A DNA stretch of 64,000 bases from Eriocheir sinensis (taxonomy: Eukaryota > Arthropoda > Malacostraca > Decapoda > Varunidae), in assembly GCF_024679095.1 (NCBI RefSeq), contig NW_026111250.1, forward strand, positions 532,737-596,736. The letters run 5' to 3'. Positions 1 to 18,357 of this stretch are shown piece after piece; the stretch's first letter is position 1, and each line of letters begins with the position of its first letter. The notes under the pieces were generated by a model. It had not been told where the DNA came from, ran no database searches, and was given only the letters and a program-made list of their open reading frames with translations. Both the position numbers and the translations under genes were made by a program.

Positions 1-192
1 AATTCGTATCAAAATAAATAAACAAAATACCAATAAAAGAATGTGTATTTGTATAAATATAAATATACAAAATACACATAAAATAACGTAAATTTGTATA
101 AAACTATATACAAAAATACACAGAAGCAATTAAATTCGTATGAAAATAGATATACAAAATACAGATAAAATAACCTAAATTTGAATTGAAAT
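1..192 (-). repeat. A-rich-sense satellite block at the left edge
   Basis: About four units read in A-rich orientation, beginning inside a unit, so the array continues off the left edge. The order of variants is the reverse complement of that near 1,430-1,640. It flips to the T-rich sense through a run of eight T around 193-200. Confidence 0.85.
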
Positions 193-2211
193 ATATTTTT
201 TTATACATATTTACATTATTTAATGTTCATTTTGTATATATATTTTATCCAAATTTACATTACTTTATGTGTATTTGTTTATATATTTTCATACATATTT
301 ACATTATTTTATGTGTTTTTTGTATATATATTTTTCTACGTATTTAAATTATTTTATCTGTATTTTGTATATACATTTTCATAAAAAAACTACGTTATTT
401 TATTGTGTATAAGTATATATTTTGATACAAATTTTATACAAATTCATGTTATTTAATGTGTATTTGTATATATATTTTCATACAAATTTATATTATTTTA
501 TGTGTATTTTTTCATATATTTCATTACAAATTTACCTTATTTTATGTTTATTTTGTATATTTATTTCATTCAATTTTAAATTATTTTATGTGTATATTTG
601 TATTTGTATTTAGGTTATTTTATGTGTATTTTGTATATATATTTTCATCCAAAATTACATTATTATATTGGTATTTTCTTAATTTAATTCGATACGAATT
701 TAGATTATTTCATAGGTATTTTGTATACATATTTTTATACTCATTTACATTATCTAATGTGTGTTTTGTATATATATATTTTTATGCAAATTTATTTTAT
801 GTTCATTTATGTACATATATTTTTATAGAAATTTGCGTTATTTTATGTATAGAGTTTTATATAAATTTACGTTATTTTATGTGCATTTTGTATATTTATA
901 TTTATACAAATACACATTCTTTTATTGCTATATTGTTTATTTATATTTATACGAATTTACATTATTTTATGTGTATTTTGTATACATTTTTTTATACGTA
1001 TATACTTAATTTTATGTATTTTGTAATTTTATGTGTATTTTGTATATTTCTTTTCATACAAATTTAAATTATTTTTGTGTATTTTTGTATATAGTTTTAT
1101 ACAAATTTAGGTTATTTTATGTACGGATTTACATTATTTAATGTGAGTTTTGTATATATATTTTTATCCAAAGTTACTTTATTTTACGTTCATTTTTGGA
1201 CATATATTTTTATTTTATATGTATTTGTATATGTTTTCTCATACAAATTTACATTATTTGATTGATATTTTGTTTATTTAGTTTGATACGAATTACATGA
1301 TTATATGTGTATTTTGTACAAATTTTTTATACGTATTTACATTACTTAATGTGTATTTTGTTTATATATTTTTAAACAAATTTACGTTATTATATGTATT
1401 TTTATAAATATTTTGATACAAATTTACATTATTTTATGTATTTTCTATATACATTTCAATTCAAATTTAGCTTATTTTATCTGTATTTTGTATATCTATT
1501 TTCATACGAATTTAATAACTGTGTATTTTTGTATATAGTTTTATAAAAATTTACGTTATTTTATGTGTATTTTGTATATTTATATTTATACAAATACACA
1601 TTCTTTTATTGGTATTTTGTTTTTTTATTTTGATACGAATTTACATTATTTTATGTGTATTTTGTATACATTTTCTTATACGTATTTACTTCATTTTATG
1701 TGTATTTTGTATATATATTTTTATACAAATCTACGTTATTTTATGTGTATTCGTATATATATTTTGAAACAAATTTACATTGTTTTATATGTATTTTGCA
1801 TATCTATTTCAATACAGATTTACCTTATTGTATGTGTATTTTGTATATTTATTTTAATACAAATTAATTTTTTCATGTGTATTTTGGTATATATATTTTT
1901 ATAAAAAAAATAAGTGATTTAATGGGTATTTTGCATCTTTATTTTCATACAAATTTACATTGTTTTATTAATATCCAGTGTATTTATTTTGATACGATTT
2001 TACATTATTCTATTTGTGTTTTGTATATATTTTTTTATACATATTTACATTATTTAATGTGTATTTTGTATATTTTAAAACAAATTTACGTTATTTTATG
2101 CGCATCTGTTAAAATATTTTGATACAAATTTACCTTATTTTATGTATTTTGTATATATATTTTAATACAAATTTAGTTTATTTTATGTATATTTTGTATA
2201 TCTATTTTCAT
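193..2211 (+). repeat. T-rich-sense satellite block, left part of an 8.3-kb-spaced duplication
   Basis: About 45 units in T-rich sense. The marker variant CACATTCTTTTA occurs at about 912 and 1,597, 685 bp apart, which shows the higher-order period. The block is paralogous to 8,513-10,545. Near 1,211 it lacks about 20 bp that are present at the matching place in that copy. The block ends where a T-rich unit meets TTCGTATCAAAATAAATAA in reverse sense. Confidence 0.88.
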
Positions 2212-4121
<1,910 letters not shown>

Positions 4122-4402
4122 GTTATTTTATTTCTATTCGTATATATATTTTGAAACAAATTTACACTGTTTTATTTGTATTTTGCGTTTTTTTTCAATA
4201 CAAATTTACCTTTTTGTATGTGTGCATTATGTATATTAATTTTAATACAAATTTAATTATTATATGTGTATTTTTGTATATGTATTTAAAAAAAAATGCT
4301 TTATCATATGGATATTTTGCATCTTTATTTTCATACAAATTTAAATTATTTTATTGATATTCTGTGTACTTATTTTGATACGATTTTACATTATTCTATG
4401 TA
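4122..4402 (+). repeat. T-rich-sense satellite block
   Basis: About six units in T-rich sense. The order of variants matches 12,530-12,808. It ends at TTCTATGTATAAC, where the sense reverses, a junction also present near 12,808 and 15,208. Confidence 0.85.
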
Positions 4403-4471
4403 TAACAAAAATAAATATATACAAAAATACACACAAATAATTTAAATTTGTTTGAAAATAGATATGCAAAA
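4403..4471 (-). repeat. Short inverted island of satellite (about 1.5 units)
   Basis: Roughly 70 bp in A-rich sense lie inside T-rich flanks. The left edge is TATAACAAAAATAAATA and the right edge is GCAAAATATGTGTATTTTG. The same island with the same edges occurs at 12,809-12,880, so the micro-inversion existed before the duplication. Confidence 0.83.
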
Positions 4472-5100
4472 TATGTGTATTTTGTATATATATTTCAATT
4501 CAAATTTAGCTTATTTTGAGTGTATTTTGTATATATTTTAATACAAATTTAGTTACTTATGTGAATTTTTGTATATAGTTTTATATAAATTTACCTTATT
4601 TTATGTGTATTTTGTACATTTATATTTATACAAATACACATTCTTTTATTGGTATTATGTTTATTTATTTTGATACGAATTTACATTATTTTATGTGTAT
4701 TTTGTATACATTTTTTTATACGTATTTACTTAATTTTATGTGTATTTTGTATATATATTTTTACAGAAATCTACGTTATTTTATGTGTATTCGTATATAT
4801 ATTTTGAAACAAATTTACATTGTTTTATATGTATTTTGCATATCTATTTCAATACAAATTTACCTTATTGTATGTGTTTTTTGTATATTTATTTTAATAC
4901 AAATTTAATTTTTTGATGTGTATTTTGGTATATATATTTTTTTAAATAAAAAAAATGCGTTATTTTATGGGTATTTTGCTTATTTATTTTCATACAAATT
5001 TACATTATTTTATTAATATTCTGTGTATTTATTTTGATACGATTTTACATTATTCTATTTGTGTTTTGTACATATTTTTTTATACAAATTTACGTTTTTT
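4472..5100 (+). repeat. T-rich-sense satellite block crossing the end of the duplicated segment
   Basis: About 14 units. Up to about 4,617 it matches the segment ending at about 13,024; after that the two diverge. It contains the marker CACATTCTTTTA at about 4,636 and the ordered variants that follow it. It flips at a T-run followed by TATAAAATTATTGATACC. Confidence 0.85.
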
Positions 5101-5739
5101 TATAAAATTATTGATACCAAAATACACATAAAATATTTCAATTTGTATTAAAATAAATATACAAAATGCACATACAATAACGTAAATTTGTATTGAAATA
5201 GATATGCAAAATACATATAAAATAATGTAAATTTGTTTCAAAATATATATACGAATACACATAAAATAACGTAGATTTCTTTAAAAATACATATACAAAA
5301 TACATATAAAATTAAGTAAATACGTATAAAAAAATGTATACAAAATACACATAAAATAATGTAAATTCGTATAAATGTAAATAAACAATATACCAATAAA
5401 AGAATGTGTATTTGTATAAATATAAATATACAAAATGCACATAAAAGAACGTAAATTTATATAAAACTATATACATAAAATAACGCAAATTTCTATAAAA
5501 ATATATGTACAAAAATGAACATAAAATAAATTTGCATAAAAATATATATACAAAACACACATTAGATAATGTAAATGAGTATAAAAATATGTATAGAAAA
5601 TACCTATGAAATAATCTAAATTCGTATCGAATTAAATTAAGAAAATACCAATAAAATAATGTAATTTTGGATGAAAATATCAATACAAAATACACATAAA
5701 ATAACCTTAATACAAATACAAATATAATCATAAAATATT
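5101..5739 (-). repeat. A-rich-sense satellite block
   Basis: About 14 units. The right two thirds are an inverted counterpart of about 600-1,067 and a direct counterpart of about 6,393-6,826. It flips to T-rich sense at AAATATTG / CATTTTGTATATAC. Confidence 0.85.
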
Positions 5740-5811
5740 GCATTTTGTATATACATTTCAATTCAGATTTAGCTTATTTTATCTGTATTTTGTATATCTA
5801 TTTTCATACGA
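5310..5811. repeat. Direct repeat D2, copy 1 (about 0.5 kb, spans an orientation switch)
   Basis: It matches 6,393-6,898 at a constant offset of 1,087 across most of its length, including the AAATATTG / CATTTTGTATATAC switch at 5,739. The copies part at the right end: this one reverses to A-rich sense, the other stays T-rich. Confidence 0.92.
5740..5811 (+). repeat. Short T-rich-sense island (about 1.6 units)
   Basis: About 72 bp in T-rich sense, ending TTTCATACGAA before reversal to AATAAATATAAATATAC. The first 70 bases match 6,827-6,898. There the T-rich sense continues for 3.7 kb, so this island looks like a truncated copy of that junction. Confidence 0.83.
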
Positions 5812-6826
5812 ATAAATATAAATATACAAAATACACATAAAATAACGTAAATTTTTATAAAACTATATACAAAAATACACAGTTATTAAATTCGTATGAA
5901 AATAGATATACAAAATACAGATAAAATAAGCTAAATTTGAATTGAAATGTATATAGAAAATACATAAAATAATGTAAATTTGTATCAAAATATTTATAAA
6001 AATACATATAATAACGTAAATTTGTTTAAAAATATAAACAAAATACATTAAGTAATGTAAATACGTATAAAAATTTGTACAAAATACATATAATCATGTA
6101 ATTCGTATCAAACTAAATAAACAAAATATCAATCAAATAATGTAAATTTGTATGAGAAAACATATACAAATACATATAAAATAACGCTAATTTCCATAAA
6201 AATATATGTCCAAAAATGAACGTAAAATAAAGTAACTTTGGATAAAAATATATATACAAAACTCACATTAAATAATGTAAATCCGTACATAAAATAACCT
6301 AAATTTGTATAAAACTATATACAAAAATACACAAAAATAATTTAAATTTGTATGAAAAGAAATATACAAAATACACATAAAATTACAAAATACATAAAAT
6401 TAAGTATATACGTATAAAAAATGTATACAAAATACACATAAAATAATGTAAATTCGTATAAATGTAAATAAACAATATACCAATAAAAGAATGTGTATTT
6501 GTATAAATATAAATATACAAAATGCACATAAAAGAACGTAAATTTATATAAAACTATATACATAAAATAACGCAAATTTCTATAAAAATATATGTACAAA
6601 AATGAACATAAAATAAATTTGCATAAACATATATATACAAAACACACATTAGATAATGTAAATGAGTATAAAAATATGTATAGAAAATACCTATGAAATA
6701 ATCTAAATTCGTATCGAATTAAATTAAGAAAATACCAATAAAATAATGTAATTTTGGATGAAAATATCAATACAAAATACACATAAAATAACCTTAATAC
6801 AAATACAAATATAATCATAAAATATT
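5812..6826 (-). repeat. A-rich-sense satellite block, inverted copy of the 9.4-9.9 kb region
   Basis: About 22 units. The stretch 6,181-6,240 is the exact reverse complement of a stretch starting near 9,491 (checked by eye over 60 bases). This includes the roughly 20 bp missing from the third copy near 1,211. The right end, from about 6,393, is a direct copy of 5,310-5,739. Confidence 0.87.
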
Positions 6827-6898
6827 GCATTTTGTATATACATTTCAATTCAGATTTAGCTTATTTTATCTGTATTTTGTATATCTATTTTCATACGA
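6393..6898. repeat. Direct repeat D2, copy 2 (about 0.5 kb)
   Basis: Second copy of 5,310-5,811. One visible difference is CATAAACATATATATAC here against CATAAAAATATATATAC there. Few differences over about 0.5 kb suggest a recent duplication. Confidence 0.92.
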
Positions 6899-9800
6899 AT
6901 TTAATTACTTCTGTGTATTTTTGTATATAGTTTTATACAAATTTACGTTATTTTATGTTTATTTTGTATATTTATATTTATACAAATACACATTCTTTTA
7001 TTGCTATTTTGTTTATTTATTTTGATACGAATTTACATTATTTTATGTGTATTTTGTATCCATTTTTTTTATACGTATTTACTTCATTTTACGTGTATTT
7101 TGTATATATATTTTTATACAAATCTACGTTATTTTATGTGTATTCGTATATATATTTTGAAACAAATTTACATTGTTTTATATGTATTTTGCATATCTAT
7201 TTCAATACAGATTTACCTTATTGTATGTGTATTTTGTATATTTATTTTAATATAAATAAATTTTTTTATGTGTATTTTTGTATATATATTTAAAAAAAAA
7301 TGCGTTATTTTATTGGTATTTTGCTTCTTTATTTTCATACAAATTTACATTATTTTATTAATATTCTGTGTATTTATTTTGATACTATTTTACATTATTC
7401 TATTTGTGTTTTGTATATATTTTTTTATACAAATTTACGTTATTTTAAGTGTATTTGTTTATGTATTTTCATTCAAATTTACATTATTTTATGTGTATTT
7501 TGTATATGTATTTCAATACAAATTTACCTATTTTTATATGTTTTTTGTATATTTATTTTCATACAAGTTTAAATTATTTTTGTGTATTTTTGTATATAGT
7601 TTTATACAAATATAGGTTATTTTATGTGTATTTTGTATATCTATTTTCATACAAATACACATTCTTTTCATGATATTTTGTTTATTTACTTTGACACGAA
7701 TTAACATTATTTAATGTGTATTTTGTATATATATTTTTATACGTATTTACATTATTTCAAGTGTATTTTGTATATATATTTCTATAGAAATCTGCGTTAT
7801 TTTATGTGTATTCGTATAAATATTTTGAAACAAATTTACATTGTTTTATGTATTTTGCATATTTTTAAATACAAATTTACCTTATTGTATGCATTTTGTA
7901 TATTAATTTTAATACAAATTTGATTAATCTATATGTATTTTGTATATGTATTTTATAAAATATGCTTTATTTTATGGGTATTTTGCATCTTTATTTTCAT
8001 ACAAATTTACATTATTTTATTGATATTCTGTGTATTTATTTTGATATGTTTTACATTATTCTATGTATTTTGTATATATATTTTATATAAAATGTATTTG
8101 TTTTCATTTCATACAAATCTACATTATTTTATGTGTTTTTGTACATGTCTTTAAATACAAATTTAACTAGTTATATGTGTATTTTGTATATCTATTTTGT
8201 ATGTATATTTTCATAGAAATTTACTCTATTTTATGTATTCGTATATATATTTTGATACAAATTTACTTTATTGATATGCATTTTGCATATCTATTTCAAT
8301 ACAAATTTACTTTATTGTATGTGCATTATGTATATTTATTTTAATACAAATTTAATTATTTTATGTGTATTTTTTATACATATTTTTATACAAATAAGCG
8401 TTATTACATGGATATTTTGCATCTTTATTTTCATACAAATTTACATTATTTTATTGATATTCTGTTTATTTATTTTGATACGATTTTACATTATTCTATG
8501 TGTATTACGTATATATATTTTTATACATATTTACATTATTTAATGTTCATTTTGTATATATATTTTATCCAAATTTACATTATTTTATGTGTATTTGTTT
8601 ATATATTTTCATACATATTTACATTATTTTATGTGTTTTTTGTATATATATTTTTCTACGTATTTAAATTATTTTATCTGTATTTTGTATATACATTTTC
8701 ATAAAAAAAACTACGTTATTTTATTGTGTATAAGTATATATTTTGATACAAATTTTATACAAATTCATGGTATTTAATGTGTATTTGTATATATATTTTC
8801 ATACAAATTTATATTATTTTATGTGTATTTTTCATATATTTCATTACAAATTTACCTTATTTTATGTTTATTTTGTATATTTATTTCATTCAATTTTAAA
8901 TTATTTTATGTGTATATTTGTATTTGTATTTAGGTTATTTTATGTGTATTTTGTATATATATTTTCATCCAAAATTACATTATTATATTGGTATTTTCTT
9001 AATTTAATTCGATACGAATTTAGATTATTTCATAGGTATTTTGTATACATATTTTTATACTCATTTACATTATCTAATGTGTGTTTTGTATATATATTTT
9101 TATGCAAATTTATTTTATGTTCATTTATGTACATATATTTTTATAGAAATTTGCGTTATTTTATGTATATAGTTTTATATAAATTTACGTTATTTTATGT
9201 GCATTTTGTATATTTATATTTATACAAATACACATTCTTTTATTGCTATATTGTTTATTTATATTTATACGAATTTACATTATTTTATGTGTATTTTGTA
9301 TACATTTTTTTATACGTATATACTTAATTTTATGTATTTTGTAATTTTATGTGTATTTTGTATATTTCTTTTCATACAAATCTAAATTATTTTTGTGTAT
9401 TTTTGTATATAGTTTTATACAAATTTAGGTTATTTTATGTAACGATTTACATTATTTAATGTGTGTTTTGTATATATATTTTTATCCAAAGTTACTTTAT
9501 TTTACGTTCATTTTTGGACATATATTTTTATGGAAATTAGCGTTATTTTATATGTATTTGTATATGTTTTCTCATACAAATTTACATTATTTGATTGATA
9601 TTTTGTTTATTTAGTTTGATACGAATTACATGATTATATGTGTATTTTGTACAAATTTTTTATACGTATTTACATTACTTAATGTGTATTTTGTTTATAT
9701 ATTTTTAAACAAATTTACGTTATTATATGTATTTTTATAAATATTTTGATACAAATTTACATTATTTTATGTATTTTCTATATACATTTCAATTCAAATT

Positions 9801-10546
9801 TAGCTTATTTTATCTGTATTTTGTATATCTATTTTCATACGAATTTAATAACTGTGTATTTTTGTATATAGTTTTATAAAAATTTACGTTATTTCATGTG
9901 TATTTTGTATATTTATATTTATACAAATACACATTCTTTTATTGGTATTTTGTTTTTTTATTTTGATACGAATTTACATTATTTTATGTGTATTTTGTAT
10001 ACATTTTCTTATACGTATTTACTTCATTAATATGTGTATTTTGTATATATATTTTTATACAAATCTACGTTATTTTATGTGTATTCGTATATATATTTTG
10101 AAACAAATTTACATTGTTTTATATGTATTTTGCATATCTATTTCAATACAGATTTACCTTATTGTATGTGTATTTTGTATATTTATTTTAATACAAATTA
10201 ATTTTTTCATGTGTATTTTGGTATATATATTTTTATAAAAAAAATGCGTGATTTAATGGGTATTTTGCATCTTTATTTTCATACAAATTTACATTGTTTT
10301 ATTAATATTCAGTGTATTTATTTTGATACGATTTTACATTATTCTATTTGTGTTTTGTATATATTTTTTTATACATATTTACATTATTTAATGTGTATTT
10401 TGTATATTTTAAAACAAATTTACGTTATTTTATGCGCATCTGTTAAAATATTTTGATACAAATTTACCTTATTTTATGTATTTTGTATATATATTTTAAT
10501 ACAAATTTAGTTTATTTTATGTATATTTTGTATATCTATTTTCATT
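6827..10546 (+). repeat. Long T-rich-sense satellite block
   Basis: About 82 units without a flip. CACATTCTTTT markers occur at about 6,989, 7,658, 9,231 and 9,930, giving spacings of 669, 1,573 and 699 bp. The part 7,700-9,380 is paralogous to 20,800-22,400. The part from about 8,513 is the second copy of the 193-4,617 segment. It ends at the same TTCATTCGTATCAAAATAA junction seen at 2,211. Confidence 0.9.
7700..9380 (+). repeat. Direct repeat D5, copy 1 (about 1.7 kb)
   Basis: Parallels 20,800-22,400 at an offset of about 13.1 kb, including the rare ATTATTTCAAGTGTATTTTG unit at about 7,751. Its second half is also the start of D1 copy 2. Confidence 0.85.
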
Positions 10547-12529
<1,983 letters not shown>

Positions 12530-12808
12530 CGTTATTTTATGTCTATTCGTATATATATTTTGAAAGAAATTTACACTGTTTTATTTGTATTTTGCGTTTT
12601 TTTTCAATACAAATTTACCTTTTTGTATGTGTGCATTATGTATATTAATTTTAATACAAATTTAATTATTCTATGTGTATTTTTGTATATGTATTTAAAA
12701 AAAATGCTTTATCATATGGATATTTTGCATCTTTATTTTAATACAAATTTAAATTATTTTATTGATATTCTGTGTACTTATTTTGATACGATTTTACATT
12801 ATTCTATG
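12530..12808 (+). repeat. T-rich-sense satellite block
   Basis: Duplicate of 4,122-4,402 with scattered substitutions. It ends at the TATAACAAAAATAAATA reversal. Confidence 0.85.
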
Positions 12809-12880
12809 TATAACAAAAATAAATATATACAAAAATACACAAAAATAATTTAAATTTGTTTGAAAATAGATATGCAAAAT
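12809..12880 (-). repeat. Short inverted island of satellite, second copy
   Basis: Same edges and content as the island at 4,403-4,471. The only clear difference by eye is a few bases (ACACAAAAATAAT here, ACACACAAATAAT there). Confidence 0.83.
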
Positions 12881-13033
12881 ATGTGTATTTTGTATATATA
12901 TTTCAATTCAAATTTTTGCTTATTTTGAGTGTATTTTGTATATATTTTAATACAAATTTAATTACTTATGTGAATTTTTGTATATAGTTTTATATAAATT
13001 TACGTTATTTTATGTGTATTTTGTAAATTTATT
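12881..13033 (+). repeat. T-rich-sense satellite block ending the duplicated segment
   Basis: About three units matching 4,472-4,617. Homology to the first copy stops at about 13,024, and the sense reverses about 10 bp later at TGTAAATTTGTGTCAAAAT. Confidence 0.83.
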
Positions 13034-13336
13034 GTAAATTTGTGTCAAAATATATAAACAAATATACATAAAATAACGTAAATTTGTATGAAAAATATAT
13101 ACAAAATACACATAGAATAATGTCAAGTCCTATCAAAATGAATGAGCAGAATATCAATAAAATAATGTAAATTTGTATGTAAATAAAGATGCAAAATACC
13201 CAAAAAATAAAGAATAAGTTTATAAAAATACAGATACAAAAATACACATCGAATAATTAAATTTGTATTAAAATTAGTATACAAAATGCATATATAATAA
13301 GGTAAATTTGTATTGAAAAAATATGCAACATACACG
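13034..13336 (-). repeat. A-rich-sense satellite block
   Basis: About seven units, a direct match to about 35,210-35,510. It ends at the junction CAACATACACGTTTA, which is shared with 35,511 and, in reverse complement, with 47,262. Confidence 0.86.
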
Positions 13337-13352
13337 TTTACTCATACAAATT
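13322..13352. other. Recurring orientation junction J3, copy 1
   Basis: A-rich to T-rich switch GCAACATACACGTTTACTCA. Found again at about 35,511 (same sense) and 47,262 (reverse complement). Confidence 0.88.
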
Positions 13353-15150
13353 TATATTATTTTATTGGTATTTTGTTTATTTATTTTGATACGAATTACA
13401 TGATTATATGTGTATTTTGTACATATTTTTTTATACGTATTTACATTATTTAATGTGTATTTTGTTTATATATTTTCATACAAATTTACGTTATTATATG
13501 TGTATTTGTATAAATATTTTGATACAAATTTACTTCATTTCATGTATTTTGTATATATATTTCAATTCAAATTTAGCTTATTTCGTGTGTATTTTGTATA
13601 TATTTTCATACAAATTTAATTACTTCTGTGTATTTTTGTATATAGTTTCATATAAATTTACGTTATTTTATGTGTATTTTGTATATTTATATTCATACAA
13701 ATACACATTCTTTTATTGGTATTTTGTTTATATAATTTCATACATATTTACATTATTTTATGTGTTTTTTGTATATATATTTTTCTACGTATTTAAACTA
13801 TTTTATGTGTATTTTGTATATACATTTTCATAAAAAAATTGCGTTAATTTATTTTGATACAAATTTTATACAAATTCATGTTATTTAATGTGTATTTGTA
13901 TATATATTTACATACAAATTTATATTATTTTATGTGTATTTTTTTCATATATTTCATTACAAATTTACTTTATTTTATGTTTATTTTGTATATTTATTTC
14001 ATTCAGTTTTAAATTATTTTATGTGTATATTTGTATTTGTATTTAGGTTATTTTATGTGTATTTTGTATATATATTTTCATCCAAAATTACATTATTTTA
14101 TTGGTATTTCTTAATTTAATTCGATACGAATTTAGATTGTTTCATAGGTATTTTGTATACATATTTTTATACACATTTACATTATCTAATGTGTGTTTTG
14201 TATATATATTTTTATGCAGATTTATTTAATGTTCATTTTTGTACATTTATTTTTATAGAAATTTGCGTTATTTTATGTATATAGTTTTATATAAATTTAC
14301 GTTATTTTATGTGCATTTTGTATATTTATATTTATACAAATACACATTCTTTTATTGGTATATTGTTTATTTACATTTATACGAATTTACATTATTTTAT
14401 GTGTATTTTGTATACATTTTTTTATACGTATTTACTTAATCTTATGTGTATTTTGTATATGTAATTTTATAGAAATCTACGTTATTTTATGTGTATTCGT
14501 ATATATACTTTGAAACAAATTTACATTATTTTATATGTATTTTGCATATCTATTTCAATACAAATTTACCTTATTGTATATGCATTTTGTATATTTATTT
14601 TAATACAAGTTCAAATATTTTATGTGTATTTTGGTATCAATAATTTGACAAAAAATGCGTTATTTTATAGGTATTTTGCATCTTAATTTTCATTTTATAT
14701 GTACTTTGTATATATATTTTTATACGCTTTTACATTATTTAATATTTATTTTGAATATATATTTTTATACAGATTCATGTTATTTTATGTGTATTTGTAT
14801 ATATATTTTCATATAAATTTACATTATTTTATGTGTATTTTGTACATATATTTTATTACAAATCTACCTTATTTTATGTTTATTTTGTATGTGTATTTAG
14901 TATATTTATATTTATCCAAATACACATTCTTTTATTGGTATTTTGTTTATTTATTTTAATTCGAGTTTACATTATTTTATGTGTATTTTGTATACATTTT
15001 TTTATACGTATTTACTTAATTCTATGTGTATTTTGTATATATATTTTTATAGAAATCTACGTTTTTTTATTTGTATTCGTATATATATTTTGAAACAAAT
15101 TTACATTGTTTTATATGTATTTTTGCATATCTCTTTCATACAAATTTACA
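13337..15150 (+). repeat. Outer inverted repeat IR2, left arm (about 1.8 kb)
   Basis: Reverse complement of about 45,400-47,262, with paired coordinates summing to about 60,500-60,600. It shares the CAACATACACGTTTA junction and the TTTTCATTTTATATG fusion with its partner. The partner is locally rearranged near 46,800-46,850. Confidence 0.88.
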
Positions 15151-15208
15151 TTATTTTATTGATATTCTGTGTATTTATTTTGATACGATTTTACATTATT
15201 CTATGTAT
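13337..15208 (+). repeat. T-rich-sense satellite block, left outer arm of an inverted repeat
   Basis: About 41 units. Read in reverse complement it matches 45,400-47,262: in the checked stretch near 13,381-13,440 only one T of a run differs from 47,160-47,219. It contains the fusion TTAATTTTCATTTTATATG at about 14,690. The same fusion occurs in reverse complement near 37,460 and 45,805. Confidence 0.88.
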
Positions 15209-16052
<844 letters not shown>

Positions 16053-16904
16053 TTCTGTGTATTTTTGTATATAGTTTTATACAAATTTACGATATTTTAT
16101 GTGTATTTTGTATATTTATATTTATACAAATACACATTCTTTTACTGGTATTTTGTTTATTTATTTTGATACGATTTTTATGTGTATTTTGTATTCATTT
16201 TTTAATACGTATTTACTTCATTTTATGTGTATTTTTTTATCTATTTTTATAGAAATCAACGTTATTTTATGTGTATTCGTATATATATTTTAAAACAAAT
16301 TTACATTGTTTTATATGTATTTTGCATACCTATTTCAATACAAATTTACCTTACAGTATGTGCATTTTTTATATTTATTTTAATACAAATTTTAATATTT
16401 TATGTGTATTTTGGTATATATATATTTTTATAAAAAATGCGTTATTTTATGGCTATTTTGCATCTTCATTTTCATACAAATTTACGTTATTTAGTTAATA
16501 TTCTGTGTATTTATTTTGATACGATTTTACATTATTCTATTTGTGTTTTGTATATATTTTTTTATACATATTTACATTATTTAATTAGTATTTTGTATAT
16601 ATATTTGATACAAATTTACGTTATTTTAAGTGTATATGTTTATATATTTTCATTCAAATTTCCATTATTTTATGTGTATTTTGTATATGTATTTCAATAC
16701 AAATCTACCTAATTTTATGTGTATTTTGTATATTTATTTTCATACAAATTTAAATTATTTTTGTGTATTTTTGTATATAGTTTTATACAAACTTAGGTTA
16801 TTTTATGAGTATTTTGTATATCTATTTTCATACAAATACACATTCTTTTATTGATATTTTGTTTATTTATTTTGACGAGAATTTAAATTATTTAATGTGT
16901 ATTT

Positions 16905-16906
<2 letters not shown>
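16053..16906 (+). repeat. T-rich-sense satellite block with a full higher-order period
   Basis: Marker CACATTCTTTTA at about 16,133 and 16,839, 706 bp apart. An inverted counterpart lies at about 43,140-43,930. The two share the rare variant GGCTATTTTGCATCTT (reverse complement near 43,565-43,585). Confidence 0.88.
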
Positions 16907-17000
<94 letters not shown>

Positions 17001-17050
17001 TATACGTATTTACATCATTTCATGTGTATTTTGTATATATATTTCTATAG
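16060..17050 (+). repeat. Inverted repeat IR3, left arm (about 1 kb)
   Basis: Reverse complement of about 43,030-43,930, with paired coordinates summing to about 60,030. It shares the rare GGCTATTTTGCAT variant and a CGTCAAAATAAATAA-type unit. It differs mainly by the 91-bp TA tract. Confidence 0.87.
16907..16997. repeat. (TA)n microsatellite, about 91 bp, present in only one inverted arm
   Basis: Pure alternating TA that expands the TATATATA core of a T-rich unit. The flanks are GTGTATTTTG on the left and TTTTTATACGTATTTACATC on the right. The inverted counterpart at about 43,122-43,130 has the same flanks and only about 9 bp of TA. The flanks are also the reverse complement of those at 3,878 and 12,240. 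Confidence 0.97.
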
Positions 17051-18357
17051 AAATCTACGTTATTTATGTGTATTCGTATATAGATTTTTAAACAAATTTA
17101 CGCTTTAATGTGCATTTTGTATATTTTTTCAATACAAATTTACCTTATTGTACGTGCATTTTGTATAATAATTTTAATACAAATTTAATTATTCTATGAG
17201 TATTTTTGTATATGTATTTTTTAAAAAATATGCTTTATTTTATGGGTATTTTGCATCTTTATTTTCATATAAAATTACATTATTTTATTGATATTCTGTG
17301 TATTTATTTTGATACGATTTTACATTATTCTATGTGTATTTTGTATATATTTTTCATTTAATTTAGCTTATTTTATGTGTATTTTTTATATCTATTTATT
17401 TTAATACAAAATCAAATATTTTATGTTTTTTCGTATATATATTTTTATAAAAAATGCGTTATTTTATGGGTATTTTGCATCTTAATTTTCATACAAATTT
17501 ACATTATTTTATTAATATTTTCTGTATTTATTTTGATACGATTTTACATTATTTTATTTGTGTTTAGTATATATTTTTTATACATATTTACATTATTTAA
17601 TGTGTTTTTTGTATATATATTTGATACAAATTTACGTTATTTTAAGTCTATATGTTTATATATTTTCATTCAAATTTACATTATTTTATGTGTATTTTGT
17701 ATATGTATTTCAATACAAATTTACCTAATTTTATATGTTTTTGTATATTTATTTTCATACAAGTTTAAATTATTTTTGTGTATTTTTTGTTTATAGTTTT
17801 ATACAAATTTAGGTTATTTTATGTGTATTTTGTATATCTATTTTCATACAAATACACATTCTTTTCATGATATTTTGTTTATTTATTTTGACACGAATTA
17901 ACATTATTTAATGTGTATTTTGTATATATATTTTTATACGTATTTACATTATTTCAAGTGTATTTTGTATATATATTTCTATAGAAATCTGCGTTATTTT
18001 ATGTGTATTCGTATATATATTTTGAAACAAATTTACATTGTTTTATGTGTATTTTGCATATTTTTTCAATACAAATTTACCTTATTGTATGTGCATTTTG
18101 TATATTAATTTTAATACAAATTTGATTAATCTATGTGTATTTTTGTATGTATTTTTATATAAATTTGCTTTATTTTATGGGTATTTTGCATCTTTATTTT
18201 CATACAAATTTACATTATTTTATTGATATTCTGTGTATTTATTTTAATATGATTTTACATTATTCTATGTGTATTTTGTATATATATTTTATATAAAATG
18301 TATTTGTTTTCATTTCATACAAATCTACATTATTTTATGTATTTTTTGTACATGTAT
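16998..18357 (+). repeat. T-rich-sense satellite block
   Basis: About 30 units. The part 17,377-18,320 is a direct paralogue of about 20,300-21,240 (offset about 2.91 kb) and is also related to 7,714-8,150. It flips at GTACATGTATACACATAAAA. Confidence 0.87.

Noticed and set aside
540..550. Matches to the yeast ARS consensus (TTTTATGTTTA at 540-550, also near 6,951 and other copies of that unit)
   Set aside because: In DNA this rich in A and T an 11-base degenerate AT motif is expected often, and nothing shows that the host uses that motif.
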